Assembly: GCA_021292165.1 (NCBI GenBank)
Contig: CM037876.1
Span: forward strand, 284,988,521 to 285,052,520
From: Shinisaurus crocodilurus
Taxonomy: Eukaryota; Chordata; Lepidosauria; Squamata; Shinisauridae
DNA: 64,000 nt
Reading direction: 5' to 3'
Shown in pieces: positions 33,112 through 43,939 of the stretch; the stretch's first letter is position 1; every line of letters starts with the position of its first letter. Below the pieces are notes generated by a model that was not told where the DNA came from, ran no database searches, and saw only the letters and a program-made list of their open reading frames with translations. The translations under genes were made by a program, and so were the position numbers.

Positions 33112-33336
33112 CTGAAAAGTAGTTAAAACAATTTGTGAGTGATAGTTCCATATTTTCTCCAATTGCTAATGCATAGGCAAAACTGATGGGGAAAGGCTTA
33201 AAGAGACTTGGAACGCACAACACGATAAGAACAGGTTGCTTACCTGTAACTGTGGTTCTTTGAGTGGTCATCTGTGCATTCACACATATGGGCTCTGCAC
33301 CTGCGCTGAGACTCTTCAGGAAGCTTCTAAAGCTGA

Positions 33337-34001
33337 TGTCCTGCTAGGAGCTGGCCGGCAGCCAGCAGCTGGCTTTGCTTCTGGGACTGCTGCCAGTAGT
33401 ACAGCTGAGATTAGATAAGGAAGCTGTGTTGGCTTCAGAGGAGTGAAACAGAGAAAAGCGTGGTCAGACGGTCCAGGGATTTCTAGCCGGTAATGTCAAT
33501 CCAAAGTCCAAGGGTCGAGCAGAGGCGTCCTCAGGGCCAGTCCGAAGTTGAGTCCAAGAGCCCGGGGTTCAAGGCAAGGTTCAGGAACAAGGACCAAGGA
33601 GGACATTGTTTCCCAATACCCAGGCCTTGGCGAGTGAGCATTTTTATACTGCCTGCAGCCTGGGCATGCCCACCCCCTGCTGGAGCTCTTTAGCAGCAAG
33701 CTGATTATAAAAGCCTCACAGGGCCGACTTCCTGGCTTGCAGCCGGATGCTGTGTATGGGTGCCTGCGTTTGTTCCTGACATCTCACTCTTCTGCGCTGT
33801 TGAGGGCTCGGGGGCTGCACCATCTCCGCGTCTGAATCTGTACTCCCACGGGTCATTCCAGAGGGTCCTGCCGGCTCCTCAGCTGCCTGGTCGGCACTGC
33901 TCTGAGCGTCAGTCTCTGAACTCTGCTCCTGAGGAATGTCCAGGGAACTGGGTAAGTCACACTCGTCCTCAGAGGAAGACTCCTGGAGGGGGGTCATGAC
34001 A
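33337..34001 (-). repeat. Solo LTR inside the left terminal repeat of DIRS-B
   Basis: 665 bp, TGTC...GACA ends, flanked by the perfect 5-bp duplication GCTGA (33332-33336, 34002-34006). The DIRS terminal repeat resumes on either side. Orientation is inferred as minus: a TGTCATGACCCCC start, a TATA-like TTTTATAA near 33707, and an acidic sense frame of about 94 codons at 33716-33997. Confidence 0.8.
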
Positions 34002-34389
34002 GCTGAGTAGTTTTAGGTGGGAACCCTTCCCCCACCGTCCTACTGCGCATTCTCCTAGCGGGTTCCCATCTATTCCCTCAGTTCCCTGAGACTGCCTATT
34101 GTGGTCTCAGAACCGAGAGAATTCTCGGCACCATATCATCGATACAAAGGACTGACATTGGTACCGATTGTAAATACTGCCTCAGGTAGCCCTCTTGAGA
34201 TCGACAGTGACACAGAAGTGGGGACAGTGGGTGGGTTGTGTGAATACAGAGATGATAACTCAAAGCACCAATTACAGGTAAGCAACCTGTTCTTCTTCTT
34301 TGTGGTCTCTGTGCATCACACACATGGGAGATGTACCAAGCTGACTTACCAGTGGAGGGTCAGTGTCATCAGAGCAAAATGGAAGAAAG

Positions 34390-35571
34390 GACAGCCCTGC
34401 TGAAAGTGCAGCCTGAACTAGCCTGTTCATCCAAATGGTAGTGCTGAATGAACGTCGATGGTGTGGACCGTGTGGCAGCGCTACATAGTTCTGGCAGGGC
34501 AACCCCTTGACTGATGGAGACTAAGGCAGCTACACTGCATGTCGAATGAGCAGTCACTGCATTATTAAGCGGGAGTCCACTGAATTTGTAGGCCAGTTTT
34601 ATAGTCTGTACAACTCAGTTTGCAAACCTCTGAGAGGAGACTGGGAGGCCTGCATTCCGTGGTCCGTAACAAAGGAAGAGACTGGGATCAACTGGTGGAT
34701 TCTGTTCTAGCCTTGTAAAAAGCAAGCGCCCTCCTGACATCAACTGTGTGCATCGTTCTTTCTATCGGCATCAATGGTGATGAAAAAAAGGCCAGTAGGA
34801 AGATGTCCTGGCTCAAGTGAAACTCTGAAACAACCTTGTAGGAAGGCAATGTCCGGGCGAAGAACCACCTTATCTTGATGGAAGATAAAGAACATCAATG
34901 CGAAGAGCACAGAGTTCACTCAATTGCCGAGCTGAGGTTATTGCTACAAGGAAGGCCACCTTCCATGTCAGGAGATGAATGTCCACAGTAGTGAGTGGTT
35001 TGGAGGTCAGTGCCTTAAGCCCCACAGACAGACTCCACGAGGGGACCACAATCCGGACCGGAGGAAAAAGTTATGTAGACCTTTCAAGACCTGTCTGTCA
35101 AACTAGCTGGTGAGAAAAAACAGACCTGTCATCGATGGAAAAGTGGTACGCAGAGATGGCTGCCAAATAGACCTTGATAGAAGACAACTTCAGTCCTCTT
35201 AGCGAGAGCGAATGTAGAAACTGCAGGATCACCAGGATCAAACAGGAAGCAGGGTCAGAATTGGTTGACCAACAGAAATTGGAGAAGGCAGTCCACTTAG
35301 CTGCATAAGAACGTCTTGTAGAGGGGTTTCTAGCTGTATCTAGGACGGCCTGTATGCCAGATGGAAGGGGCAGAGTTTGACCCATTACCAGAGTTTCCAC
35401 ACCGTGAGATGGAGGTTTTCCAAATCTGGGCACTGAATTCAAACCCGGTCCCAAGTGAGAAGGGACTGAAAGGTCAGAAGACGGAGATACTTCCTTTTGC
35501 TCAAGTGAAGGAGTGATGAGGATGCAGCTCACGTGGTCGGATTGGATCTTGGCGATGACCTTCGTGAGCAA
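34390..35571 (-). pseudogene. Tyrosine recombinase of DIRS-B (broken)
   Basis: The best frame (35098-35571) reads AVLDTARNPSTRRSYAAKW, FLHSLSLRGLKLSSIK and VYLAAISAYHF, the N-terminal core-binding part shared with DIRS-C. The catalytic part toward 34400 is scattered over frames, with EALCSAATRSTPSTFIQHY-like remains near 34440. Not functional. Confidence 0.7.
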
Positions 35572-36070
35572 AGGAATGGGAGGGAAGAGATAGAAGAGTT
35601 CCCCCCTAACCAGTGATGAAGGAAGGCATTCCCCATCAAGGGTGGGTCTATCCCTGCCCTGCTGCAGAAGGCCTCACAGGTTGCATTCTCTGCTGCCATA
35701 AACAGGTCAACCTCGGAAGAACCCCATTTGAGAAAGAACTCACTTCTCACTCAAGAGTCCAGTTGCCACTCGTGGGAGGACACCATAATCTTGCTCACAG
35801 CATCCACCAAGACATTGTCTTTTCCAGCGATGTGAATGGCAATGAACAACATCTGTCAGGGGATGGCCCAATTGAATAGAGAGAGAGTCAGAGCATTCAG
35901 TTTTGAAGACCTTGTCCCGCCTTGTTTGTTCAAATAGGCCACCACAGTAGTGTTGTTGGTCACGACCTGAATGTTGTGCTTACGGCCCAGTGTTGGAGGG
36001 TCTACTACGACTGCCTCCGGATGTGTAAGTAGTTCAGCAGCAGCAGTGTCCACCGCCTCCAGAGCCCTAT

Positions 36071-36731
36071 TGTCAGGGCTAGCTCCCCTAGCCCCTCAAG
36101 TTCCAACTCCCGAACTCCAAAACAGCACTGTTTAGATTCCGTGGAAATGGATTCTGAAACGGAAGGGGAAGGGGAGGGAGAAGAGGAGGTAGGAGCAGAG
36201 ACACTCACTGTAGATAACCCGGACCCAGCTGTGCCATCAAGGTTGCAGCCAGAGGCGGGGGAAGTGGGGGAAGAATCTCTGGGAAAAGTACTCCCAATGG
36301 GAGGGGAGGCAGAGCTCCCAAGGGGAGGGGAGGAAAAGCTCCTGATTGGGGGGGGGAGCCAGCCTCCGTGACAGATCCTCGCGAGCGACATCGCTTAAGG
36401 AGGCAGGAGGAACAACTGACATCTCTTCGTCGCTCTGCTCGGTTGGCTAACAAGACTTTTGACCCGCCTAGGGGCAGAGAGGGTTCTCTGGTTTGAGGTT
36501 GGGAACACGCAAAACTCCTCAGTGCGGAATCAACTGTTGATCATTCCTGACCTCCCATTGACAGATAGAGGCTCTTGAATTACTCTCTTTACTTTTGTGT
36601 AACACTTTTCTGCAACCACCTGAGTTGCCCTGCTTTTTACTCAATAAAGCTTTACAAAGAAACCCGTGAGCTGTGCCTGACGTTCTGGCTGGAGAGAGGG
36701 GAGTAGGAGCACGCGCGTGAGAGGCATGACA
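36071..36731 (+). repeat. Second solo LTR in DIRS-B
   Basis: 661 bp, TGTCAGGG...CATGACA, flanked by the perfect 5-bp duplication CCTAT (36066-36070, 36732-36736). AATAAA at 36643-36648 sets plus orientation. A glutamate/glycine-rich sense frame of about 76 codons lies at 36141-36371. It sits at the deletion joint of DIRS-B between RNase H and gag remains. Confidence 0.8.
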
Positions 36732-37263
36732 CCTATTCCACATTTCCGCCTTCAAGCGGTCCCTCTTTGCCTCCTCCTCTGCTTCGTAAAAGCTTGGCAG
36801 TGGGGGCACGTAGTGGATACTCACCTAAGCAAAACAGATAGAGTGATGGCTATCGATCGATGGAAGTTTGGAACTGCAACGGATGCACTTGCGAAAGGTT
36901 GCCTTAAGAGGCCTCGGCCTCGGAAAGACTCCATGGCAATCCGGGAGAGGATAGAATAAATAAACAAAGTAAAAGTAAAACCAGAAAGGATGAAAAAAAC
37001 GACAGAAGAGAAAAGGGAGTGGAATAAAACCAGAAATACGATTCCTCAGCGAACAGTGAAGGAGAAGTTCCAAAAACCGTCCAGCCACAAAGGTGGTCGA
37101 AGAGGAACTGAGGGAACAGATGGGAACCCGCCAGGAGCATGCGCAGTAGGGCGGTGGGGGAAGGGTTCCCGCCTAAAACTTCTCAGCTTTAGAAGTTTCC
37201 CAAAGAGTCTCAGCACAGGTGCAGAGCCCATATGTGTGATGCTCAGAGACCACGAAGAAGAAG

Positions 37264-38060
37264 CAACAGTTGTCTGTTATCATAGTTTGCTTGTTGTGTT
37301 GTCCAAACCCAGTCGTGCTGAGTCTCAATGGTTTGTTTTGTCCGCAGAAACCATGATAAGAAACAATGGTTTGTTGTCGGATTTGTTGTTACAATTATTG
37401 TTTGTTGTGTCGTCCGAACCAGGGAAAGCTGTTTTATCGTTGGTGGTTCAAGAATCCTACAGAGTCACATGACAAGAGCAGCAAAACAAGCAGCCTGCTT
37501 CAGTCATCCGATCTCTATTTCCAATGTCTGCCTGGCAACACACATGTTGCTGCTTGCTTCGCTTTTAATTGTATGATGTCAGAATACCAAAAACTGTATT
37601 TTTCTTTCCAAATAAAGTATGATTTTAATAGAAGAAGAGTAGATTACAATTAGAAAACTTTACAAGTATTTTGTGGGGGGGGAGGAGAGAAGGGGGTAGC
37701 TGGGTGGTAAGCAGAGGGCTGGAAAAATGAAGTCAAAGCTAAATCTGGTTGCAGCAGCAAGAAAAGCTTTGGGGTAGGGAAAGTGTGGAAAAGATCTAGT
37801 TCAGACTTGTAGCACAGGTGGGAGGCAGGATAGACGGGAGAACTGCTAGAGATAACAGGTTCTCTGCCAATCGTGGCTGCGAGTGGGGGAAGAAGTAAAA
37901 GAGGTGCAGTGCTAAGCAGAGCTAGGCATGGAGGGGGGAAAAGGTGTAAATAACCTTCACCTGTCTCCTAGTCAAGATGGAAGTGAAGGCGGGAGGGAGA
38001 CAGGAGAGCGAGAGTGGCTTTGGTACCAGGCAGTGCAGAAAACAGAGGGAGGGGATGAAG
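37264..38060. other. Intronic DNA between DIRS-B and DIRS-C
   Basis: 37264-37530 has repeated TTTGTTGT and TTGTGT(T/C)GTCC(A/G)AACC runs similar to the MITE ends near 50200 and 51040. The rest has no recognised feature. Confidence 0.4.
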
Positions 38061-38260
38061 GACAGGTTGCTTACCTGTAACTGTAGTTCTTCGAGTGGTC
38101 ATCTGTGCATTCACACACATATGGGTTCTCTGCGCCTGCGCTGAGATCGACCGGAAACTTCTTCAGCTGAGATGAGCTGGGCGGGAGCCCCTCCCCCCTG
38201 CACGTGCTCCTTAGCGTGGCTCCCGCCCGTCTCCTCAGTTCCCTGAGACCGCCTATTGCG
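38061..38260. repeat. DIRS-C left inverted terminal repeat
   Basis: From CACACACATATGGG to CTCAGTTCC this is the reverse complement of the right terminal repeat with few differences (GAAACTTCTTCAGCTGAG shared). The outer part (CAGGTTGCTTACCTG...) is unique to this end and is copied in complement in the internal region at 38455-38510. Confidence 0.85.
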
Positions 38261-38439
38261 ACCCTTGGGACCGAGGCTGATTCAGAATAACTCTAATACA
38301 ACCCCCTCGATCTCGATGGATTCGAGACCGATAGACAGTTTCGAACCGCGATGTAATCGGGATCGACAATCAAAACGAAATTGGCCCATCCTATTTCCAC
38401 CTGGGTATCCATCGAACTCGATGCAGACACCGAGAGGGG

Positions 38440-38560
38440 AAGGAGGGCGGGTTGTGTGAATGCACAGATGACCACTCGAAGAACTACAGTTACAGGTAAG
38501 CAACCTGTCCTTCTTCTTCGTGGTCTCTGTGCTTCACACACATATGGGTAGATTAGCAAG
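38440..38560. repeat. DIRS-C internal complementary region
   Basis: 38455-38510 is the complement of the outer left end (CGAAGAACTACAGTTACAGG, AAGCAACCTGTC); it joins directly to 38511-38550, which is the complement of the outer right end (CTTCTTCGTGGTCTCTGTGC). So this region holds both ends side by side, the template layout described for DIRS-1 to complete the termini. Confidence 0.85.
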
Positions 38561-38592
38561 CTGACTTACCGGAGGTGGGTCGGTGTCGGTAG

Positions 38593-40455
38593 TCAGATGG
38601 TGATCGAGGATAGGACCGCTCTCCCGAATGCGTTCTGCGCTCTGGCTCGAACGTCGAGGCGGTAGTGCCGGATGAAGGTGGAGGGTGAAGACCACGTCGC
38701 CGCCCTGCACAATTCTGATAAAGAGACTCCTCTGCCGAATGCTGTTGAAGTCGACATGGCCCTTGTAGAATGGGCCCTCACAGAGTCTGGCAAAGTACGA
38801 TCTGTGAGCTGATAAGCTGGTTTGATAACGTCCACTAGCCAGGAGGACAGCCTTTGTTTCGATACTGGGAAGCCCTTCTTTGGCGGGCCGTAACAGACAA
38901 AAAGTTGTTGAGTTTGCCTTATGGGCTCTGTCCGCGCCTTGTAGAAAGCCAGGGCTCTGCGGACATCGAGGCTGTGTAGCAGTCTCTCAACATCCGATGA
39001 TGGTGATGGGAAAAAAGCTGGAAGCACAATGTCCTGGATTAGATGAAACTCCGAAATAACTTTTGGCAGAAAGTTTATGTCTGGCCGTAAGACGACCTTG
39101 TCCCTGTGGAAAGTAGTATAAGGAGGAGCAACCCTGAGAGCGGCCAGTTCGCCTACACGTCTTGCAGATGTAATTGCTATTAGGAACAGAGTTTTCAGCG
39201 AGAGAAGGCGCAAGTCCGATTTCGCCATGGGCTCGAATGGCGCCCTCGTCAATGCCTTCAAGACCAACTGGAGGTCCCACCCTGGTACAATAGCCCTCGT
39301 CAGAGGGCATAAGTTTTTTACACCCTTCAAAAACTGCTTTACAAGCGGGTGCACGAATAGAGACGAGGTTGTTCGATACGCCGCAATTGCTGCTAAATAA
39401 ACTTTGATAGATGAGAATTTAAGCCCACGGGCCATCAGCAAGTGCAGGAAGTCGAGGACAGTCGATATCGAACATGTTACAGGGTCTTTATTTGAAGCTA
39501 TCACAAAGCTGGAGAAAGCCTGCCATTTTCTCGAGTAGGAAAGCCTTGTTGAAGGCTTACGCGCTGCTAACAAGACCTCTTTTACTGCCGAGGAGAGGTC
39601 TGTATCCATGGCTATCTGATCCTCCAAGCCGTGAGGCTTAACGAATGCAGATCGGGATGCAGTACCTTGCCTTGTTGCTGCGTCAACAGATTGTCTTGCA
39701 AAGGTAGCTGCAGATAATCCCCTTGACACAGCCGAAGTAGAAGGGAAAACCAAGGTTGACATGGCCACCACGGGGATATCAAGATGCAATTTGTTTTGTT
39801 CAATGATATCTTGGCCAGCACACGAGTGAGAAGTGGTATTGGAGGGAACAGGTAGAAGAAATTGCCGCTCCACTCCAGTAGGAATGCGTCGGGTTACCGA
39901 GTTCGGGTCCGACGCCGCCCTGCTGCAAAATATAGGGCAGGCCGTGTTCTCGCTGGTTGCGAATAAGTCCACATTCGGCCGACCCCACCGATAGAATAGT
40001 GAAGTTAGTACTTGACGGTTCATCTTCCACTCGTGTGACTGTAGCGACACCCTGCTCAATGTATCCGCCAATATGTTGGTTTTCCCCGCGATATGTATTG
40101 CCACAAATGACATCCGTCGGGGTAGAGCCCACTCGTATAGACGTAGTGTCAGCCGTGTGAGGCACACCGATTTTGTTCCTCCCCGTTTGTTCAAGTACGC
40201 AACCACCGCAGTATTGTCCGTCACGACCTGAATGTGACGGCCGGTCAGATGATGCTCTAACGGCTGCAGAGCCCTCCAGACAGCCATTAGCTCCAACCAA
40301 TTGATATGTCTGGTGCCTTCCGCCGGCGTCCAAGTGCCTTGCACGACGTGATAGTCGGAGTGGGCCCCCCATCCTAACAGAGACGCGTCCGTCGTCAGTA
40401 TTCTGCTCGGTACCGGAGGTTGAAACGGTACCCTGTCGAGTAGGTTTGACTCCAA
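38593..40455 (-). CDS. DIRS-C RNase H part fused by frame change to an intact tyrosine recombinase
   Basis: A 620-codon open frame starting at a TTG. Residues about 17-150 are RNase H (LTTDASLLGWG, HINWLELMAVW, VVTDNTAVVAYLNKRGG) and a linker (VDLFATSENTACPIFCSR). From about residue 200 the reading is in the recombinase frame: a SAM-like core-binding part (AARKPSTRLSYSRKW, KVYLAAIAAY) and the catalytic domain with R about 432 (SARRVGEL), H562-x-x-R565 (HSTR) and Y598 (FIRHYRL). In related copies RNase H continues in another frame overlapping the recombinase, so the single long frame probably reflects an indel near 39900 rather than a true fusion. The recombinase itself has all catalytic residues. 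Confidence 0.8.
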   Translation of the reverse strand: MESNLLDRVPFQPPVPSRILTTDASLLGWGAHSDYHVVQGTWTPAEGTRHINWLELMAVWRALQPLEHHLTGRHIQVVTDNTAVVAYLNKRGGTKSVCLTRLTLRLYEWALPRRMSFVAIHIAGKTNILADTLSRVSLQSHEWKMNRQVLTSLFYRWGRPNVDLFATSENTACPIFCSRAASDPNSVTRRIPTGVERQFLLPVPSNTTSHSCAGQDIIEQNKLHLDIPVVAMSTLVFPSTSAVSRGLSAATFARQSVDAATRQGTASRSAFVKPHGLEDQIAMDTDLSSAVKEVLLAARKPSTRLSYSRKWQAFSSFVIASNKDPVTCSISTVLDFLHLLMARGLKFSSIKVYLAAIAAYRTTSSLFVHPLVKQFLKGVKNLCPLTRAIVPGWDLQLVLKALTRAPFEPMAKSDLRLLSLKTLFLIAITSARRVGELAALRVAPPYTTFHRDKVVLRPDINFLPKVISEFHLIQDIVLPAFFPSPSSDVERLLHSLDVRRALAFYKARTEPIRQTQQLFVCYGPPKKGFPVSKQRLSSWLVDVIKPAYQLTDRTLPDSVRAHSTRAMSTSTAFGRGVSLSELCRAATWSSPSTFIRHYRLDVRARAQNAFGRAVLSSITI

Positions 40456-41525
40456 CTGCCACCACCTTCAAAGACTCTCTTACGGCTCGTGGAACTAGTA
40501 GACGGAGGGAAGGTCTGTCCTTTTCTGGTTTGAAAGCTCGGACAAACCAGGTCTGAAGCGGTCGCATGCGAAGCCTCGCATAGCATACGACTGCGATGGT
40601 CGAGGCCATGTGCCCCAAGAGTCGCTGTATTGAATGAGCTGATGATATCGATTGTTTGAATACTTTGTTTGCAAGGGAAATTAGATTGCACACCCTTTCG
40701 TTTGGAAGATACGGCCGACCATCGAACGCGCTTAGCCTTGCTCCTATGTATTGGATCTCCCTCACAGGCTGGAGGACCGACTTCTCCGCATTCAGGCAAA
40801 GTCCCAACTCGAGCATGAGATCGAGAGTCTCCTCGAGAGCGCTTTGCAGCTCGACCCTCGATGATGCCACCAGCAACCAATCGTCGAGGTAGGGAAAGAT
40901 GGTGATGCCTCTTGCCCTTAGACTTGCGCACACCACCACCACACACTTCGTGAATACCCTTGGCGCGGTGGAAAGTCCGAATGGAAGAACTACAAACTGG
41001 TAGGAGTCGTCCCCCACTCGGAACCGAAGGTATTTCCGGCTGTCTTCGTGGATGGCGATGTGGAAGTATGCATCCTTGAGGTCGATGGATGCGAACCAAT
41101 CGCTCCTTCGGAGTAGCGGGAGGATCGATTGGAGCGTGACCATGCGGAATCTTTTTGGTGGGATAAAAAGATTTACAGTCCGAAGGTCCAGGATCGGCCT
41201 GAGTCCTCCTCCTTTTTTCTTCACGATGAAGTATCTGGAGTACAGCCCGTCCTCCAAGTTTTCTGTGGGAACCGGCTGTATCGCCCCTTTTTGAAGGAGA
41301 GTCGAAACTTCCTCCAGCAGGACCCGAGTTGGACGGGTGGTCTTGATCCCGAGAAACGGGGGGAGGACTCTGAACTCGATCCTGTAACCAGTGCTCCACG
41401 ATGCCTAGCACCCATCGATCCGTCGTGATGGTCCTCCAGGATTGGAGGTGGTGGTGAAGTCGAGAGCCGAAGAGAGTAGTCTGAGGTGGTGCAGAGGTGT
41501 TGTCGAGGTGAAGTGTCGGTGGCAT
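39612..41525 (-). pseudogene. DIRS-C reverse transcriptase/RNase H (frameshifted)
   Basis: RT begins near 41470 (WRTITTDRWVLGIVEH), shifts frame near 41395, then is open through 41257-40480: YFIVKKKGGGLRPILD, ASIDLKDAYFHI, the catalytic FPYLDDWLLVAS and YIGARLSAFDGRPYL. A further shift near 40470 leads into the RNase H frame. The C-terminal linker domain ends in yet another frame at 39821-39612 (WWPCQPWFSLLL, SLSLTAWRIR), overlapping the recombinase. Three shifts mean no single product. Confidence 0.85.
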
Positions 41526-41775
41526 TACGGTCGGGCCGGCAAGGCAGTCAAAGACGACGCCGGCCGAAGTCGCCTCCCCTCTTGCTGCCCCTGGACCGCT
41601 GTTGAAACGGCCGCTGCGGCGCTTGAGGCTGCGGTGCTCCGGGTCTTCGGCTCCCGCCCCTGTATTGACCCGACGGCTGGTATTGCCTGGCCGGGAATGG
41701 GAACCGGGACCAACGCCATGGCCTGAAGCTCTGGGATGGTTGCTGGCGGACGAGCCCCATCTTCTTCGCCGTCGT

Positions 41776-43691
41776 CAGAGCTTTCTGGGCAGAGTCGAGG
41801 GAGTCGTCCGTGGAGGCATTGAATAGACCCTTGCCGTCGAAAGGGAGGTCTGGATCTTCGCCCTATCGTTGGGAGTCAGGGCGGTAGAGCGAAGGCATGT
41901 GTGCCTCCTTAAAGCGATGGAACCGACCAATGCGACCATCGACCTGGCGTGACTGTCGACTTGGTGCCTTGCTGTATTCATTTGCAGGGCTCCGATGCTA
42001 GTCGCCTCCTTTATAAACTGAGCCACCAGGTCCTTCTTGTCGTCCGGCAGATAATCACAGAGGTCTCCCAGCTTCTCCGTGATGTACATTTGATATCTAG
42101 CTAACAACGCCTCGTAGTTAGATATCTTAAGTCCGAGGGAAGACGATGAATAGATCCTACGGCCGTAGGAATCTAGTGTCTTACCCTCTTTATCTGCCGG
42201 AGTGGTATGCTGTTTTCCCCCACGAGACTGCGCCGATTTGACTATGAGCGAGTTCGGGGTCAGATGAGAAAACAGAAATTTTGCTCCTTCCTCCTGGATT
42301 TTGTACATCGACTCCAGGCGTTTGGCCGTCGGTTTAGTTGAGGCCGGAGCCTTCCAGGTTTCTTGCACCGTCTCCAACAGTGTCGGCAAGAATGGAAGGA
42401 GCAGCTGGTTCGACTGCGTCGTCCTAAGGACAGCATAAATGTCATCCTTGGCCTTCCCCTTCAACGACTTCGCCTCGACTCCCAGAGCAGTCACCAGCCG
42501 GCTGACACGCGCCGCGAAACTCCCCATGTCCTCCGATGGGGAGACCGCGTCCTTGGACTCCACTTGCGCGTCCGGCGAAGTGGAGTGGGAGGAGGAAGCC
42601 GCCGAGTCCGAATCCGACAGATACGCCGATCCCGACGAGGAGTGGTCAGCAACAGCAGTTGCAACTGGTAGACGCACGAGAGCTTGCGGCTGAGCCGTCA
42701 ATGTCGACGCAGTCGGCTCTCCAACAACTTTGGCCGGGGCACGAGACACGGCCGCATCTCGGCGAGGTGAAGGAGAATGTGTTCGACCACGGTGCCTATC
42801 CGGGGAAACGGAACGCCGGTGGTAATAATGACATTCCGACCTCTCGCGTCTTGGTGAGCGTCTCGACCTCGAGTAGTAGCTCCTAGAACTCGATCCCGAA
42901 TAGTAGGAGCGCGACCTCGACCTCTCATCTCGGGATCGGGAGAGTCGAGACCGAGGGCTCGAAGCCGTGGAGACCGAATCACGAGCCCGATAGTGCGGGG
43001 ATCGTGACCGGCGGCGGTATTCTCGACGCTCCTCTGCGCGTCCAACCGAAGGAGACAATCGTGGTGGAGGACCCCTCGAGCCCGAGCGGGGCCTATCCAG
43101 TGCCTTCTGCTGCTCTAGTTGGGCCGGCGAAGCCACAAGCTCTCCCTCCGACAGGGAAGCTGCCGCAGTCACTGGCTCTTTTTCAGCCTCTCGGCTTCGA
43201 GGAGACATAGTCGAAGCCGGGGCAGACTGGTGGGCAATCGGTCCCGAAGCTCAATCCCGAGCACCAGTCAGAGCCTCAATCATCGCCATCGTACGCTTCG
43301 ATACCACCACAGTGGACGAAGTCGACAGGCCCGCCATCTCACCAGTCTCAACCGCCATTTTCTCTCTAAGGCGCTTCGCCTTATCCTTACGAGCCTTCTT
43401 GGTGAGTTTTTTAGCCGTTAGTGTGTCCGTTAACGGCTTCTTGGCCGGCTGGGATCCCCCAGGCCGTTCCTTCGGAGTTGGGCCTTTCGCTGAAAGGGAT
43501 TGCTCCCACAAAAGGGCTATCAGTTTAGTCTGGCGGGCTTTTCTGGCCTGTTTAGTGAAGGCCTGACAATGCTTGCAGGACTCCACGACGTGCTCCTGCC
43601 CGAGACAAAGCAGGCAGAGCAAATGGTTGTCCGCGGGTGGGATTTTGGTCCCACACCGCTGGCATTTTCTAAAGGGTGCCTTAAGAGGCAT
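41776..43691 (-). pseudogene. DIRS-C gag-like ORF with arginine/serine-rich region and one internal stop
   Basis: ATG at 43691. Residues 1-146 have a zinc-ribbon-like cysteine set (CQRCG, CLLCLGQEH, CKHC) and lysine-rich stretches. A TGA at 43251-43253 ends this part, but the same frame stays open and continues for 491 codons. About 60-150 residues after the stop is a dense RS/SR stretch (RSRSPHY, SRSRDERSRSRSYY, SRSRRSP). A conserved capsid-like core follows (SLGLKISNYEALLARYQMYI, FIKEATSIGALQ). Near 41850 the frame shifts; the natural end (GLFNASTDDSLDSAQKA...) is in the next frame down to 41548. One nonsense change and one indel separate it from a complete gag. Confidence 0.8.
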
Positions 43692-43939
43692 AGTTAGAAG
43701 TAGTTAGAGAAAATAGAATATAGTAACCAGGATAAGAATGGGGGAGAGAGAGATTTTAGATAGGATTTTTTTGGAGATTTTTTTTTTTTTTTTTTTTGCG
43801 AAAATAAGAGCAAAGACTGAAAGAGGAAGAACAATAAAAGGTTTTATGAGAGAAAATTAGTTTTAAACAGTAGTAGAAATGCAAACAAACTCAGCTTCGA
43901 TTTGAGAAAGTAGAGAGAAGAAGAACCTAGTGACTCATT

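Larger units (their letters stand above)
33231..37263 (-). mobile_element. DIRS retrotransposon B (decayed, internal deletion)
   Basis: Left end CAGGTTGCTTACCTG at 33231; right end CAGAGACCACGAAGAAG at 37263. Internal complementary region at about 34230-34320. Decayed recombinase (34390-35571) and RNase H (35530-36060) remain. The start of gag (LKATFRKCIRC, about 36870-36910) is followed directly by terminal sequence. Two solo LTRs are inserted, at 33337 and 36071. It starts about 120 bp upstream of the 33 kb exon in gene orientation. Confidence 0.8.

Noticed and set aside
33112..33283. Longer version of the 33 kb exon reading upstream into DIRS-B
   Set aside because: The frame is open by chance. 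Only the acceptor at 33112 gives the phase needed to join the preceding exon, and the upstream residues do not fit the protein family.
40395..41525. A 376-codon minus-strand frame as a separate DIRS protein
   Set aside because: Only its first 45 or so codons carry RT sequence before a frameshift; the rest is the shadow of the RT frame in another phase.
41052..43421. Several plus-strand open frames of 80-116 codons across DIRS-C
   Set aside because: They are antisense shadows of the gag and RT frames and show no family resemblance.
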